Assembly (NCBI RefSeq): GCF_003481985.1
Contig: NZ_QUMD01000001.1
Location: 1-64,000 of the forward strand
From: Clostridium sp. OF09-36
GTDB taxonomy: Bacteria > Bacillota > Clostridia > Lachnospirales > Lachnospiraceae
Reading direction: 5' to 3'
DNA length: 64,000 nucleotides
Under the pieces are notes generated by a model that was not told the origin of the DNA, did not search any database, and was given only the letters and a program-made list of their open reading frames with translations. Shown here piece by piece: positions 17,911-26,096 of the stretch (the stretch's first letter is position 1; each line of letters starts with the position of its first letter). A program made the translations under genes and the position numbers.

Positions 17911-18822
17911 TTAGAATAACGGAACAACAGCGCCCTCGTAGGTCTGCTCGATGTACTCTTTCACTGCATCGCTGGTCAGAGCCTCCATGAGTGCTTTGGT
18001 CTTCTCATCCTCTTCCTTGCCCTCCTGAACAGCTACGACATTGCCGTAGGTGGTTGCTGCCTCAGAGTCAGAAGCCTCAACGGCCAGTGCGTCAGATACC
18101 TTTAAGCCAGCCTCGATCGCGTAGTTACCGTTGATAACTGCAATGTCAACATCCGGAAGAGAACGCGGAACCTGTGCTGCCTCAACCTCCAGGATATCCA
18201 GGTTCTTCGGATTCTCCACAATGTCGGTCTTAGTTGCCTTTAAGCCTGCACCATCTTTCAGCTTTAACAGGCCCTGTGCTTCCAGAAGAAGCAGTGCACG
18301 TGCCTCGTTGGTCGCATCGTTCGGTACAGCAACCTTTGCGCCGTCTGCCAGCTCGTCTAAGGATGCGGTCTTGCCTGCGTAGATGCCGAACGGCTCATAG
18401 TGGATCTTGCCTGCACTGACTAACTTGGTCCCTCTCTCCTCATTGAACTGCTCCAGATACGGAAGATGCTGGAAGTAGTTTGCATCCAGATCGCCTGCAT
18501 CCAGTGCCAGGTTCGGCTGTACATAGTCGGTATACTCAACGATCTTGAGATCGTAACCCTTCTTTGCAAGCTCTTCCCTTGCAGCCTCCAGAATCTCTGC
18601 GTGAGGAGCCGGGCTTGCGCCTACGGTCAGTTCCTTTAAATCATCGGTCTTTGCTTCTGCTTCGCTGCTCTCAGCCTCTGCGCCAGACTCTGCTGCGGTA
18701 GTCTCTGCTGCCTCTGCCTTTGTCTCTGCTGCAGTGGTCTCAGCCGGTTTGCTGCCGCCGCATGCGGTCAGGGCTGCTGCTGCTAAAAATGCTGCTGCGA
18801 TTACACCAATGTTCTTTTTCAT
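17911..18822 (-). CDS. metQ: Methionine ABC transporter substrate-binding lipoprotein
   Basis: About 303 residues. A lipoprotein signal peptide (MKKNIGVIAAAFLAAAALTAC) ends in the lipobox LTAC, whose Cys would be lipid-anchored. An Ala/Glu-rich linker leads to an NlpA/MetQ domain with the typical GASPAPHAEILEAA, KIVEYTDYVQPN and DANYFQHLPYL stretches. It captures L- or D-methionine outside the cell for MetN-MetI. The ATG at 18822 has GAGGAGG 9 bases upstream; the longer frame is rejected because it would put residues before the signal peptide. Last gene of the metN-metI-metQ operon. Confidence 0.93.
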   Translation of the reverse strand: MKKNIGVIAAAFLAAAALTACGGSKPAETTAAETKAEAAETTAAESGAEAESSEAEAKTDDLKELTVGASPAPHAEILEAAREELAKKGYDLKIVEYTDYVQPNLALDAGDLDANYFQHLPYLEQFNEERGTKLVSAGKIHYEPFGIYAGKTASLDELADGAKVAVPNDATNEARALLLLEAQGLLKLKDGAGLKATKTDIVENPKNLDILEVEAAQVPRSLPDVDIAVINGNYAIEAGLKVSDALAVEASDSEAATTYGNVVAVQEGKEEDEKTKALMEALTSDAVKEYIEQTYEGAVVPLF

Positions 18823-18901
18823 AATACTTATCCTCCTCGATAAATAATTTTGATTTATATGGCCTTTGGCCGACAGCCGTTTGCGGCTGCTAAATCCCGT
18901 T

Positions 18902-19567
18902 TTAACGGATTCTCTTGTCACTCTTTCTTGCCAGTCTCATGCCGATCTCCTGGATGATCTGAACGATGATGACCAGGATTGCCACAGTCACCAGCATGAT
19001 GTCGGTCTCATAACGGTAATAACCATAGTTGATCGCGATACCGCCCAGGCCGCCTCCGCCGACTGCACCTGCCATAGCGGAATAGCCAAGAATGGTCGTG
19101 GTCGAGATTGCCGCGCCGATCAGAAGGGACGGCTTTGATTCCGGGAGCAGCACTTTCCAGATGATCTGGAAGGTGGAGGCACCCATGGATTTTGCTGCCT
19201 CGATCACTCCGGCATCGATTTCCTTAAAGGATGATTCTACCATGCGGGCAATGTAGGGAGCCGCAGATGCCACAAGCGGCGGCACCACTGCTTTCCAGCC
19301 AAGGCTCGTTCCCACGATCTTTCTGGTCACTGGGATCATCATGATCAGAAGAATGAGGAATGGAACGGAGCGGAGCAGGTTGATGACCAGGCCAAGCACC
19401 TTCTGCAGCACCGGCACCGGACGGATTCCTTCTTTGTCGGTCACCACCAGGATGATGCCAAGCGGAATTCCGATGATATAGGAAACCACGGTGGAAATGA
19501 TCACCATACATAAGGTTTCCCCGATTCCATTGCGGATCAGTTCTAAGATCTGCTGACTAAATAACAT
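18902..19567 (-). CDS. metI: Methionine ABC transporter permease
   Basis: About 221 residues with five predicted membrane helices and the binding-protein-dependent transport motif around EAAKSMGASTFQIIWKVLLP, which docks on the ATPase MetN. It forms the membrane channel of the methionine importer. Two ATGs lie close together (19573 and 19567); I prefer the second because AGGAGG then has proper spacing. The start overlaps the end of metN, suggesting translational coupling. Confidence 0.93.
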   Translation of the reverse strand: MLFSQQILELIRNGIGETLCMVIISTVVSYIIGIPLGIILVVTDKEGIRPVPVLQKVLGLVINLLRSVPFLILLIMMIPVTRKIVGTSLGWKAVVPPLVASAAPYIARMVESSFKEIDAGVIEAAKSMGASTFQIIWKVLLPESKPSLLIGAAISTTTILGYSAMAGAVGGGGLGGIAINYGYYRYETDIMLVTVAILVIIVQIIQEIGMRLARKSDKRIR

Positions 19568-20576
19568 CGCCATTCACCTCCTCAAACGGTACCTGTACGG
19601 TTTTTAAGTAATGCAGGGCACGCGCTGCATCTGCCTCATCCTCCGGAAGCTGAATGATCATCTGCCCGTAGGCCGTGCCTCCGATGTCTTTTGTCGATGC
19701 GTACAGAATGTTCACCGGCACCTTGCTTGCCAGGATCATGTTGGCCAGAACCGGTTCCATCGAGGAGCGCCCGTCGAAGGTAATGCGGATCTTTCTGGAG
19801 TTGTCAAATTTCACATTTTCCACTGCATCGCCCAGGATCAGCTGGCGGCCAATCTTCGATTTCGGCTCGGAGAAGATTTCCGATACCCGCCCGGATTCCG
19901 CGATCTGGCTGTGGTCGATGATAGCAACCCGGTCACAGATTGCCTCAATAACTGCCATCTCGTGAGTGATCACGATCACCGTAATGCCAAGGTCCCGGTT
20001 GATCTGCTTGATGAGTTCGAGAATCGATTTGGTGGTGTTCGGGTCCAGTGCGCTGGTAGCTTCGTCGCAGAGAAGCACCTTCGGGTTAGTGGCAATGGCA
20101 CGGGCAATGGCTACCCTCTGCCGTTGTCCGCCGGAAAGCTGAGCCGGATATGCCTTTGCCCGATCCTCCAGGCCAACCAGCTTTAAAAGCTCCATGGCGC
20201 GTTCCTTCGCCTGCTGTTTTGGAACTCCTGCGATTTCCATAGGGAAGCACACATTTTTCAGAATGTTTCGCTGCGCCAGCAGATTGAACTGCTGGAAGAT
20301 CATGCCCATGGACTGCCGCGCCTTGCGCTGGCCTGCTTCGCTCAAAGCCGCCAGATTTTCTCCCTCAAAAAGCACTTCCCCGGAGGTAGGGATCTCCAGC
20401 ATGTTGATGCAGCGCACCAGCGTGCTCTTTCCGGCTCCGGAAAGTCCGATAATACCAAAGATCTCACCCCGGCGGATTTCCAGGTTAATGTCATCTAAGG
20501 CTTTAACCGGACCATTCGCCGTCTTAAATTCCTTACCCATGTGCTTTAACTCGATGATGGTTTCCTCGAATGCCAT
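19557..20576 (-). CDS. metN: Methionine ABC transporter ATP-binding protein
   Basis: About 339 residues. Walker A GLSGAGKST, signature LSGGQRQRVAIARAIA, Walker B VLLCDEATSALDP and the switch His in ITHEM are all intact. The C-terminal NIL domain (about 265-339) is the regulatory domain that binds methionine and inhibits transport in E. coli MetN. The ATG at 20576 has AAAGGA 7 bases upstream; the in-frame extension to 20663 has no good site. It is preceded by a terminator and a methionine-rich leader peptide, the likely control region of metNIQ. No S-box or T-box is seen. Confidence 0.95.
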   Translation of the reverse strand: MAFEETIIELKHMGKEFKTANGPVKALDDINLEIRRGEIFGIIGLSGAGKSTLVRCINMLEIPTSGEVLFEGENLAALSEAGQRKARQSMGMIFQQFNLLAQRNILKNVCFPMEIAGVPKQQAKERAMELLKLVGLEDRAKAYPAQLSGGQRQRVAIARAIATNPKVLLCDEATSALDPNTTKSILELIKQINRDLGITVIVITHEMAVIEAICDRVAIIDHSQIAESGRVSEIFSEPKSKIGRQLILGDAVENVKFDNSRKIRITFDGRSSMEPVLANMILASKVPVNILYASTKDIGGTAYGQMIIQLPEDEADAARALHYLKTVQVPFEEVNGDVI

Positions 20577-20669
20577 GATATTTTCCTTTCCTGTATGCGA
20601 AAATAAAGGAACATTGCTGTCCAGAAATTCTGCCAGATACAATAGCAGCTTCACACATTCCATGATATA

Positions 20670-20702
20670 ACAAAAGCCGCAAAACCTGCAAAGGCTTGCG
20701 GC
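20670..20702 (-). terminator. Terminator/attenuator ahead of metN
   Basis: On the minus strand GCCGCAA (20696-20702) and TTGCGGC (20676-20682) pair and are followed by TTTTGTT. It lies between the leader peptide and metN in the same transcript direction, with no other promoter of quality before metN, so it is more likely conditional than absolute. A weaker alternative stem GCAA/TTGC overlaps its left arm and could act as an antiterminator. Confidence 0.6.
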
Positions 20703-20766
20703 AATTAGAATGCGTCTCTTCTATGATTCTTTCAGCTTCTTCTATGCTCTTTCCTGACCCTGCAGA

Positions 20767-20865
20767 TTATGGATGAATTTGATCACACACGAACATACGG
20801 CACATGTTCATCATCATGCCGCACATCATAGCCATATTCATCTGCATGGTCTTAAACTGAGTCAT
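20767..20865 (-). CDS. Methionine-rich leader peptide of metNIQ
   Basis: A 32-residue frame begins at the ATG at 20865, with GAGGAA 6 bases upstream, about 40 bases after a strong promoter. Eleven of its 32 residues are methionine, including a MMM run in the segment MAMMCGMMMNMCRM, and three are cysteine. The frame ends 64 bases before a terminator hairpin, and the methionine importer operon metN-metI-metQ follows. This layout is that of an amino acid leader peptide whose translation speed reports methionine or Met-tRNA supply. It could instead be a small Met/Cys-rich metal-binding or membrane peptide. Conservation across relatives would separate these. Confidence 0.6.
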   Translation of the reverse strand: MTQFKTMQMNMAMMCGMMMNMCRMFVCDQIHP

Positions 20866-20908
20866 AACTGGTTCCTCGTTTCCGTAGTTTGTATTTTCTA
20901 CCTTATGT

Positions 20909-20942
20909 GGCGTATTGTACGCCAGGTTAGTAGGTTTGTCAA
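20909..20942 (-). promoter_or_regulatory. Promoter with palindromic operator before the Met-rich leader
   Basis: On the minus strand TTGACA (20937-20942), a 17-base spacer and TACAAT (20914-20919) form a near-consensus promoter starting only 9 bases after the rrf2 stop. The dyad GGCGTA-CAA-TACGCC (20909-20923) covers the -10 box, an ideal place for a repressor. The spacer also carries ACCTACTA, which recurs in the metY promoter. The neighbouring Rrf2 regulator is the natural candidate to bind here. Confidence 0.7.
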
Positions 20943-20950
20943 GGTTATCT

Positions 20951-21376
20951 TTAAATAATGTAGTCCCCACCATCTTCGGTCTGCATCAGGTCGGCGATGG
21001 TATAGCTGTCAAAGAAATCATTGATCACATGGTTGAGACGGTTCCACATGGGAAGGGTCCTGCAGTGTGATGACATGGAACAGGGTTTAGACCCCGGCTC
21101 CAGACAGGCAACCGGCACAAGCGGTCCCTCTGTCAGGCGCAGGATCTCGCCCACTTTATAATCTTCCGGGGCGCGGGTCAGGCGGTATCCGCCGCCTTTT
21201 CCCTGTGCACCTTCTACAAAGCCTGATTTGGACAGATTGGACATGATCGATTCCAGGTATTTCTGGGAAATTTCCTGGCGCTCAGCCACCTCCTTTAACG
21301 GAGTAAAAGCCCCGGTGGTATGTTCTGCCAAGTCCACCATCACGCGCAGTGCATATCTTCCTCTTGTTGAAATCAT
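20951..21376 (-). CDS. Rrf2-family transcriptional regulator (CymR/IscR-like)
   Basis: About 141 residues. The N-terminal winged helix opens MISTRGRYALRVMVDLA, as in CymR and IscR, and has the recognition segment ISQKYLESIMSNLSKSGFV. The region near residue 92 carries three cysteines spaced C-x7-C-x5-C, close to the C-x5-C-x5-C that holds a [2Fe-2S] cluster in IscR, whereas Bacillus CymR lacks such a set. Two adjacent ATGs exist; the second (21376) has the better distance from GGAG. It lies between cysK and the metNIQ control region, so control of sulfur amino acid genes is likely. Iron-sulfur binding is inferred only. Confidence 0.85.
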   Translation of the reverse strand: MISTRGRYALRVMVDLAEHTTGAFTPLKEVAERQEISQKYLESIMSNLSKSGFVEGAQGKGGGYRLTRAPEDYKVGEILRLTEGPLVPVACLEPGSKPCSMSSHCRTLPMWNRLNHVINDFFDSYTIADLMQTEDGGDYII

Positions 21377-21469
21377 CATAATCTCCAAACCATCCTTCTC
21401 TATTTTCTCTTTCACTGTCTCGCAGGCTGTTTTGCGTATCACAAATCACAGGCTGCAAAACCTTCTGTC

Positions 21470-22402
21470 TTAGTCTGCAAATAATGGGGTGGACAGATAG
21501 CGCTCTCCGGTATCCGGGAGAAGCACAACGATCGTCTTACCCTCATTTTCCGGGCGTTTTGCCAGTTCAATGGCTGCCCATACAGCAGCACCGGAGGAAA
21601 TTCCTACCAGCACGCCTTCATTTTTACCAATTTCCTTGCCGGTCGCAAACGCGTCATCGTTGCTGACCGGAATAATCTCGTCATAAATTTTTGTATCCAG
21701 CACATCTGGAACAAAGCCAGCGCCGATTCCCTGGATCTTATGCGGTCCTGCCACACCGGTAGAAAGCACTGCAGAAGAAGCCGGTTCTACTGCAACAACC
21801 TTCACATCCGGGTTCTGGGACTTTAAGTAACGGCCGGTTCCGGTAATGGTTCCGCCAGTGCCGACACCTGCTACGAAATAGTCTACTGCTCCGTCGGTGT
21901 CTGCCCAGATCTCCGGTCCTGTGGTCTCGAAATGAGCCTGCGGGTTTGCCGGGTTTACGAACTGTCCGGTTACAAACGCACCCGGGATCTCTTTGGCGAG
22001 CTCATCGGCCTTGGCAATCGCGCCCTTCATGCCCTTTGCTCCCTCAGTCAGTACCAGCTCTGCGCCATAAGCTTTCATTAACTGGCGGCGTTCCACAGAC
22101 ATGGTCTCCGGCATTACAATGATGATGCGGTATCCGCGTGCTGCTGCCACAGATGCAAGACCGATTCCGGTGTTTCCGGAGGTCGGCTCAATGATCACGG
22201 AGCCTGGCTTTAACTGGCCGCTCTTTTCTGCCGCATCGATCATCGCTTTTGCAATACGGTCCTTTACGGAGCCTGCCGGGTTAAAATACTCAAGCTTTGC
22301 CAGGATTTTCGCCTTTAAACCTAATTTCTTTTCGATATGGGTAAGCTCCAGAAGCGGAGTTTTTCCAATCAGCTGATCTGCTGAAGTATAGATATTTGCC
22401 AT
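21470..22402 (-). CDS. cysK: Cysteine synthase A (O-acetylserine sulfhydrylase)
   Basis: About 310 residues. It makes cysteine from O-acetylserine and sulfide. The PLP lysine lies in PAGSVKDRIAKAMI; the substrate loop is PTSGNTGIGLA and the PLP phosphate loop is GVGTGGTITGTGRYLK. The C-terminal region (GISSGAAVWAA) is complete. The ATG at 22402 has AAGGAGG 8 bases upstream. It follows metY and precedes rrf2 in the same direction, forming a sulfur assimilation block. Confidence 0.95.
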   Translation of the reverse strand: MANIYTSADQLIGKTPLLELTHIEKKLGLKAKILAKLEYFNPAGSVKDRIAKAMIDAAEKSGQLKPGSVIIEPTSGNTGIGLASVAAARGYRIIIVMPETMSVERRQLMKAYGAELVLTEGAKGMKGAIAKADELAKEIPGAFVTGQFVNPANPQAHFETTGPEIWADTDGAVDYFVAGVGTGGTITGTGRYLKSQNPDVKVVAVEPASSAVLSTGVAGPHKIQGIGAGFVPDVLDTKIYDEIIPVSNDDAFATGKEIGKNEGVLVGISSGAAVWAAIELAKRPENEGKTIVVLLPDTGERYLSTPLFAD

Positions 22403-22476
22403 GATGATGTCCTCCTTGTGCTGCATTGTGTCTATGGTCACTGCCCACGCGCTGCACAAACAGCTGTGGATTTTGC

Positions 22477-22511
22477 ATCCTGCAGTCTATGTTGGGGGAA
22501 AACTGCAGGAT
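22477..22511. other. Perfect 9-bp hairpin between metY and cysK
   Basis: ATCCTGCAG (22477-22485) and CTGCAGGAT (22503-22511) pair perfectly around a 17-base loop. No T run follows on either strand, so it is not a standard terminator; it may be an mRNA processing or stability element setting the ratio of the two enzymes. Confidence 0.55.
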
Positions 22512-22558
22512 ACCTTATCCTTTTCTTTGTAACGATCTTATATTTTGTTTTGTATTCT

Positions 22559-23845
22559 TTACTTTACTGCCTCAAAGCCATGCTTTAAGTCATCAATGAT
22601 GTCATCGATATGCTCGGTACCGATAGAAAGACGGATGGTGGTTGGCTTAATGCCGCATGCCAGCAGGCCTTCCTCGTCTAACTGGGAATGTGTGGTGGAT
22701 GCCGGATGGATAACCAGGGATTTTACATCTGCCACATTTGCCAGCAGGGAGAATAACTCCAGGCTCTCGGTAAACTTCTTTGCGGTGTTTACATCGCCCT
22801 TGATCTCAAAAGTAAAGATAGAACCTGCACCATTCGGGAAGTAGTGGTCATACAGCTCTTTCTGGCGGCCGGTTGCCAGGGACGGATGGTTTACTTTTTC
22901 TACCTGCGGATGATTCTTTAAGAAATTAACAACCTTTAAGGCATTCTCTACGTGACGCTCTACTCTTAAGGACAGAGTCTCCAGGCCCTGCAGTAACAGG
23001 AAGGAGTTGAACGGGGAAATGGTAGCACCTAAGTCTCTCATCAGCGTGGTGCGGAGCTTGGTGATGTAAGCAGCATTTCCGCATGCTTCGGTAAATACGA
23101 TACCATGGTAAGACGGGTTCGGTTTGCTTAATCCCGGGAACTTATCGTTCTGGGCCCAGTCGAACTTACCACCGTCTACGACAACACCGCCCATTACGGT
23201 ACCATGGCCGCCCATGAACTTGGTAGCGGAATGTACTACGATATCAGCACCATGCTCGATCGGACGTAACAGATACGGGGTTGCAAAGGTGCTGTCCACG
23301 ATAAGTGGAATACCATGACGGTGTGCAATGGCTGCGATTGCTTCCAGATCTACCACATCGGAGTTCGGGTTGCCAAGTGTCTCGGAATACAGCAGCTTGG
23401 TGTTTGGCTGGATTGCTTTCTCGAAGTTTTCCGGATCGGACGGATCAACCAGGGTAGCGGTGATTCCCTGCTCCGGCAGTGTGTTCTCAAACAGGTTGGT
23501 GGTTCCGCCGTACAGGTTGGTGGAGGATACGATGTGGTCTCCTGCCTTTGCGATGTTCTGGATCGCATAAGCGATCGCTGCGGAACCAGATGCGGTAGCC
23601 AGTGCTCCGATACCACCCTCTAAGGCTGCAACTCTCTTCTCGAATACATCGGAGGTCGGGTTCATCAGACGGGTGTAGATATTGCCCGGCTCGCTTAAAG
23701 CGAAACGTCCTGCTGCCTGTGCGGAATCTTTAAATACATAAGAGGTGGTTGCGTAGATCGGTACTGCTCTGGAATCGGTTGCCGGATCTGCATTCTCCTG
23801 TCCTACGTGAAGCTGAAGGGTCTCAAACTTGTAATTTTTGCTCAT
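22559..23845 (-). CDS. metY: O-acetylhomoserine aminocarboxypropyltransferase/cysteine synthase
   Basis: 428 residues, a Cys/Met metabolism PLP enzyme. It uses sulfide and O-acetylhomoserine to make homocysteine (direct sulfhydrylation) and can also act on O-acetylserine. Typical stretches are QLHVGQENADPATDSRAVPI at the N-terminus, YTRLMNPTSDVFEKRVAALEGG, and the PLP lysine in VVHSATKFMGGHGT. The length above 420 separates it from the cystathionine gamma-synthases of about 380 residues. It has its own perfect consensus promoter and heads the metY-cysK-rrf2 block. Confidence 0.93.
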   Translation of the reverse strand: MSKNYKFETLQLHVGQENADPATDSRAVPIYATTSYVFKDSAQAAGRFALSEPGNIYTRLMNPTSDVFEKRVAALEGGIGALATASGSAAIAYAIQNIAKAGDHIVSSTNLYGGTTNLFENTLPEQGITATLVDPSDPENFEKAIQPNTKLLYSETLGNPNSDVVDLEAIAAIAHRHGIPLIVDSTFATPYLLRPIEHGADIVVHSATKFMGGHGTVMGGVVVDGGKFDWAQNDKFPGLSKPNPSYHGIVFTEACGNAAYITKLRTTLMRDLGATISPFNSFLLLQGLETLSLRVERHVENALKVVNFLKNHPQVEKVNHPSLATGRQKELYDHYFPNGAGSIFTFEIKGDVNTAKKFTESLELFSLLANVADVKSLVIHPASTTHSQLDEEGLLACGIKPTTIRLSIGTEHIDDIIDDLKHGFEAVK

Positions 23846-23903
23846 GGTATGTACCTGCCTTTCCTATTCGTCTTTCACTGGTCTTACGTCTGTTTGATTT
23901 TTT

Positions 23904-23930
23904 AATCACCCTGTATTTCCGTAGGTGATT
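23904..23930 (-). other. Hairpin in the metY leader
   Basis: AATCACC and GGTGATT pair around a 13-base loop in the 5' leader of metY. It contains ACCTAC, a half of the motif also seen in the metY and metNIQ promoters. It is not a terminator. Confidence 0.4.
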
Positions 23931-23941
23931 CGATGTTTTGT

Positions 23942-23970
23942 ATTATAACTACCTTTACCTACTATGTCAA
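23942..23970 (-). promoter_or_regulatory. Perfect consensus promoter of metY
   Basis: TTGACA (23965-23970), a 17-base spacer and TATAAT (23942-23947) on the minus strand. The spacer holds TAGTAGGT (23957-23964), whose complement ACCTACTA is at the same place in the metNIQ leader promoter. A promoter this strong is likely to be held down by a repressor, and the Rrf2 protein encoded downstream is the best candidate. Confidence 0.85.
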
Positions 23971-23997
23971 TAGGTTTATAAGTGTTTTTATTTAAAT

Positions 23998-24041
23998 ACA
24001 AAAAGGGTGAGTAAACATGATTTCTCATTCTTACTCACCCT
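23998..24041 (-). terminator. Terminator of the dipeptidase gene
   Basis: AGGGTGAGTAA and TTACTCACCCT pair over eleven positions; on the minus strand the stem is followed by TTTTTGTATTT. Confidence 0.85.
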
Positions 24042-24127
24042 CTGCTATTTTGTTGCATAAACGATATCATACGGGATTTTCCGCCCAGAAAATCCTTACT
24101 GTTCCTGCGTTGCCAAACAACATCCCA

Positions 24128-25537
24128 TTATTTGCAAAGGTCCACGATGGCCTGTGCAAAGATCTTGGCACTTACCACCAGCTCATCCACAACCGCGAAC
24201 TCGTCCGGACCGTGCATCTTGTTGTCGGTTTCCGGCATCGCTGCACCGAATGCCACGCCATTTTTCAGATTATGCACATATGTGCCGCCGCCCATGGACT
24301 GGCACTCGCCCTTGCGGCCTGTGTACATTTCAAAAGCTGCAAGAAGTGTCTTTACAAATTTGGAATCGCCCGGCACATGATGTGGCGGAGCCATCTCTTT
24401 ATTTAACAGGGTCAGACCCTGCTCTGCCATGCGGCTTCTCACAACCTCAAGCACGTTGTCATTATTTCCGCATACCGGCACACGGCCATCAAATTCCCCG
24501 TCCAGGCTTCCGGCATCGACCGTCAGCATATTAAAAGATAAGGTCAGCTTTCCGGAAAGCTCATCCTCCATGGATACGCCAAGCGTCTGTCCGTTCACAT
24601 CGCCGTGCGGGATCAGGGCTGCTGCCTTGCGCACCATATCGATCTGCTCACACGGTGCAAATGCCAGCTTTCCAAGGAATACTAAAAGTCCGGTCAGCGC
24701 GTTGTTTCCCACCTCCGGAGTCGATGCGTGCGCACCAATTCCGGTTGCCGTTACCGTAGTGACTGCTCCCTCAACCGCAAAATCGAAGCGGATCCCGGTT
24801 TCTGTCTCTGTCTCAGCCGCAGCTGTTTCTAACACATCTGCCGTAAAGCCTTCCACGACAGCCTTTGCCTTTCCTGGAACCACGTTGACCTTGGTTCCCG
24901 CCTGAATGGAAACCAGCTTCGGGAGTGCATCCGAGCAGGCGAATTTTGCAGTGAAGTGGCCAGGGAAACGTCCTTTTTCTGTATTTACCAGCGGATAAGC
25001 TGCATCCGGGGAAAAAGTCATTGGTGCTTCCTTTTCCTGGCTGTAATAATACTTGATATCGCTGCTGCCGCACTCTTCATCCGTACCAAGGATCAGGCGG
25101 ACATTTTTCTTAAGCGGGATGCCAAGCTCTTTGACTGCACGCATGGCATACAGTGCTGCCACAGCCGGACCTTTATCATCTGCAGTACCGCGGCCGTAAA
25201 GCTTTCCGTCTTTTACAACCGGTTTGAACGGTTCTGTCACAGTCCAGCCCTCTCCTGCCGGAACAACATCCAGATGTGCCAGGATATCCAGCTGGTGCGG
25301 AAGTTCATTCATATCCACGCAGCCCACATATCCGTCATAAGAGCAGGTTTCAAAACCGTAACCCTCTGCCATATCCAGAGCCGTATCCAGACACTCTGCG
25401 GCACCCGGGCCAAACGGCATGTCCATATCTTCTTCCTCCGGCATCTTTTCACTGTTGATGCGGCAGAGTTCACAGATATCCTCGATCATCTCATCTTTGT
25501 GAGCGTCCACCCAGGCGCTGATTTTCTCTTTGTACAT
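24128..25537 (-). CDS. M20-family dipeptidase (PepV-like)
   Basis: About 469 residues, a metal-dependent peptidase of the Sapep/PepV group. Metal-binding motifs are visible: HLDVVPAGEGW, GRGTADDKGPAVAALYAM and GTDEECGSSD, with a further His in MGGGTYVHNLKNGVAFG near the C-terminus. Such enzymes hydrolyse dipeptides with a free N-terminus in the cytoplasm, which fits an amino-acid-using gut bacterium with an Opp importer. The ATG at 25537 is preferred; the TTG at 25552 lies inside the G-rich ribosome binding region. Confidence 0.9.
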   Translation of the reverse strand: MYKEKISAWVDAHKDEMIEDICELCRINSEKMPEEEDMDMPFGPGAAECLDTALDMAEGYGFETCSYDGYVGCVDMNELPHQLDILAHLDVVPAGEGWTVTEPFKPVVKDGKLYGRGTADDKGPAVAALYAMRAVKELGIPLKKNVRLILGTDEECGSSDIKYYYSQEKEAPMTFSPDAAYPLVNTEKGRFPGHFTAKFACSDALPKLVSIQAGTKVNVVPGKAKAVVEGFTADVLETAAAETETETGIRFDFAVEGAVTTVTATGIGAHASTPEVGNNALTGLLVFLGKLAFAPCEQIDMVRKAAALIPHGDVNGQTLGVSMEDELSGKLTLSFNMLTVDAGSLDGEFDGRVPVCGNNDNVLEVVRSRMAEQGLTLLNKEMAPPHHVPGDSKFVKTLLAAFEMYTGRKGECQSMGGGTYVHNLKNGVAFGAAMPETDNKMHGPDEFAVVDELVVSAKIFAQAIVDLCK

Positions 25538-25617
25538 AAGATTAACCCCCAAAGTCTATTATTTTTATCATTTTACAGCATTTCGCTGTTATTCACACAA
25601 ATGCGTCCAGAAATGAT

Positions 25618-26064
25618 TTATTTCATCATACCGGCAAGAGTCTGGTTTACCAGCTTACCATCTGCTTTGCCTTTTACCTTCGGCATCAGAACCTTCATGA
25701 TCTTGCCCTTGTCTGCCCCGGTCGGCTGCTCAATGCCAAGCTCTGCAAGAACTCCTTTGATCACCTCCGTGATCTGCTCTACGTTCATATCTTCCGGAGC
25801 GAACTCTTTGTAAACGGCAAGTCTTGCAGCAGCCTCCTCGCGGATGTCGGTACGGTCTGCCGGAGCCATGTCGTAGGTTTCCTGGGTCTGGCGGATTTCC
25901 TTCTTTACTACTGCGTTCTCTTCATCCTCAGTCAGCTCCTCGCGCTTGTCGATCTGCGCGTTCTTCAGTGCGGAAAGCAGCATGGACAGGGAGTCTTTTC
26001 TAGCCTTGTCTTTTGCCTTCATTGCCTCTACCATTGCAGCTCTTACTACGTCAATCTTGCTCAT
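25618..26064 (-). CDS. yqeY: GatB/YqeY domain protein
   Basis: 148 residues, the normal size for free-standing YqeY. The helical domain resembles the tail of the amidotransferase subunit GatB; the C-terminal segment has the typical IEQPTGADKGKIMKVLMPKV run. A role in tRNA-linked or amino acid metabolism has been suggested for the family but not shown. GGAGG lies 9 bases upstream of the ATG. Confidence 0.9.
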   Translation of the reverse strand: MSKIDVVRAAMVEAMKAKDKARKDSLSMLLSALKNAQIDKREELTEDEENAVVKKEIRQTQETYDMAPADRTDIREEAAARLAVYKEFAPEDMNVEQITEVIKGVLAELGIEQPTGADKGKIMKVLMPKVKGKADGKLVNQTLAGMMK

Positions 26065-26096
26065 GATTTATTTCCTCCATATATTTTTTATGACTT

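Noticed and set aside
20577..20760. SAM (S-box) riboswitch or methionine T-box before metN
   Set aside because: Neither the S-box core nor the T-box consensus (TGGNACC-like) is found in the leader.
20773..20958. His-rich 61-residue ORF on the plus strand, possibly a metal-binding peptide
   Set aside because: It is the complement of the Met-rich leader (ATG runs read as CAT, His, on the other strand), has no ribosome binding site, and lies antisense across the promoter.
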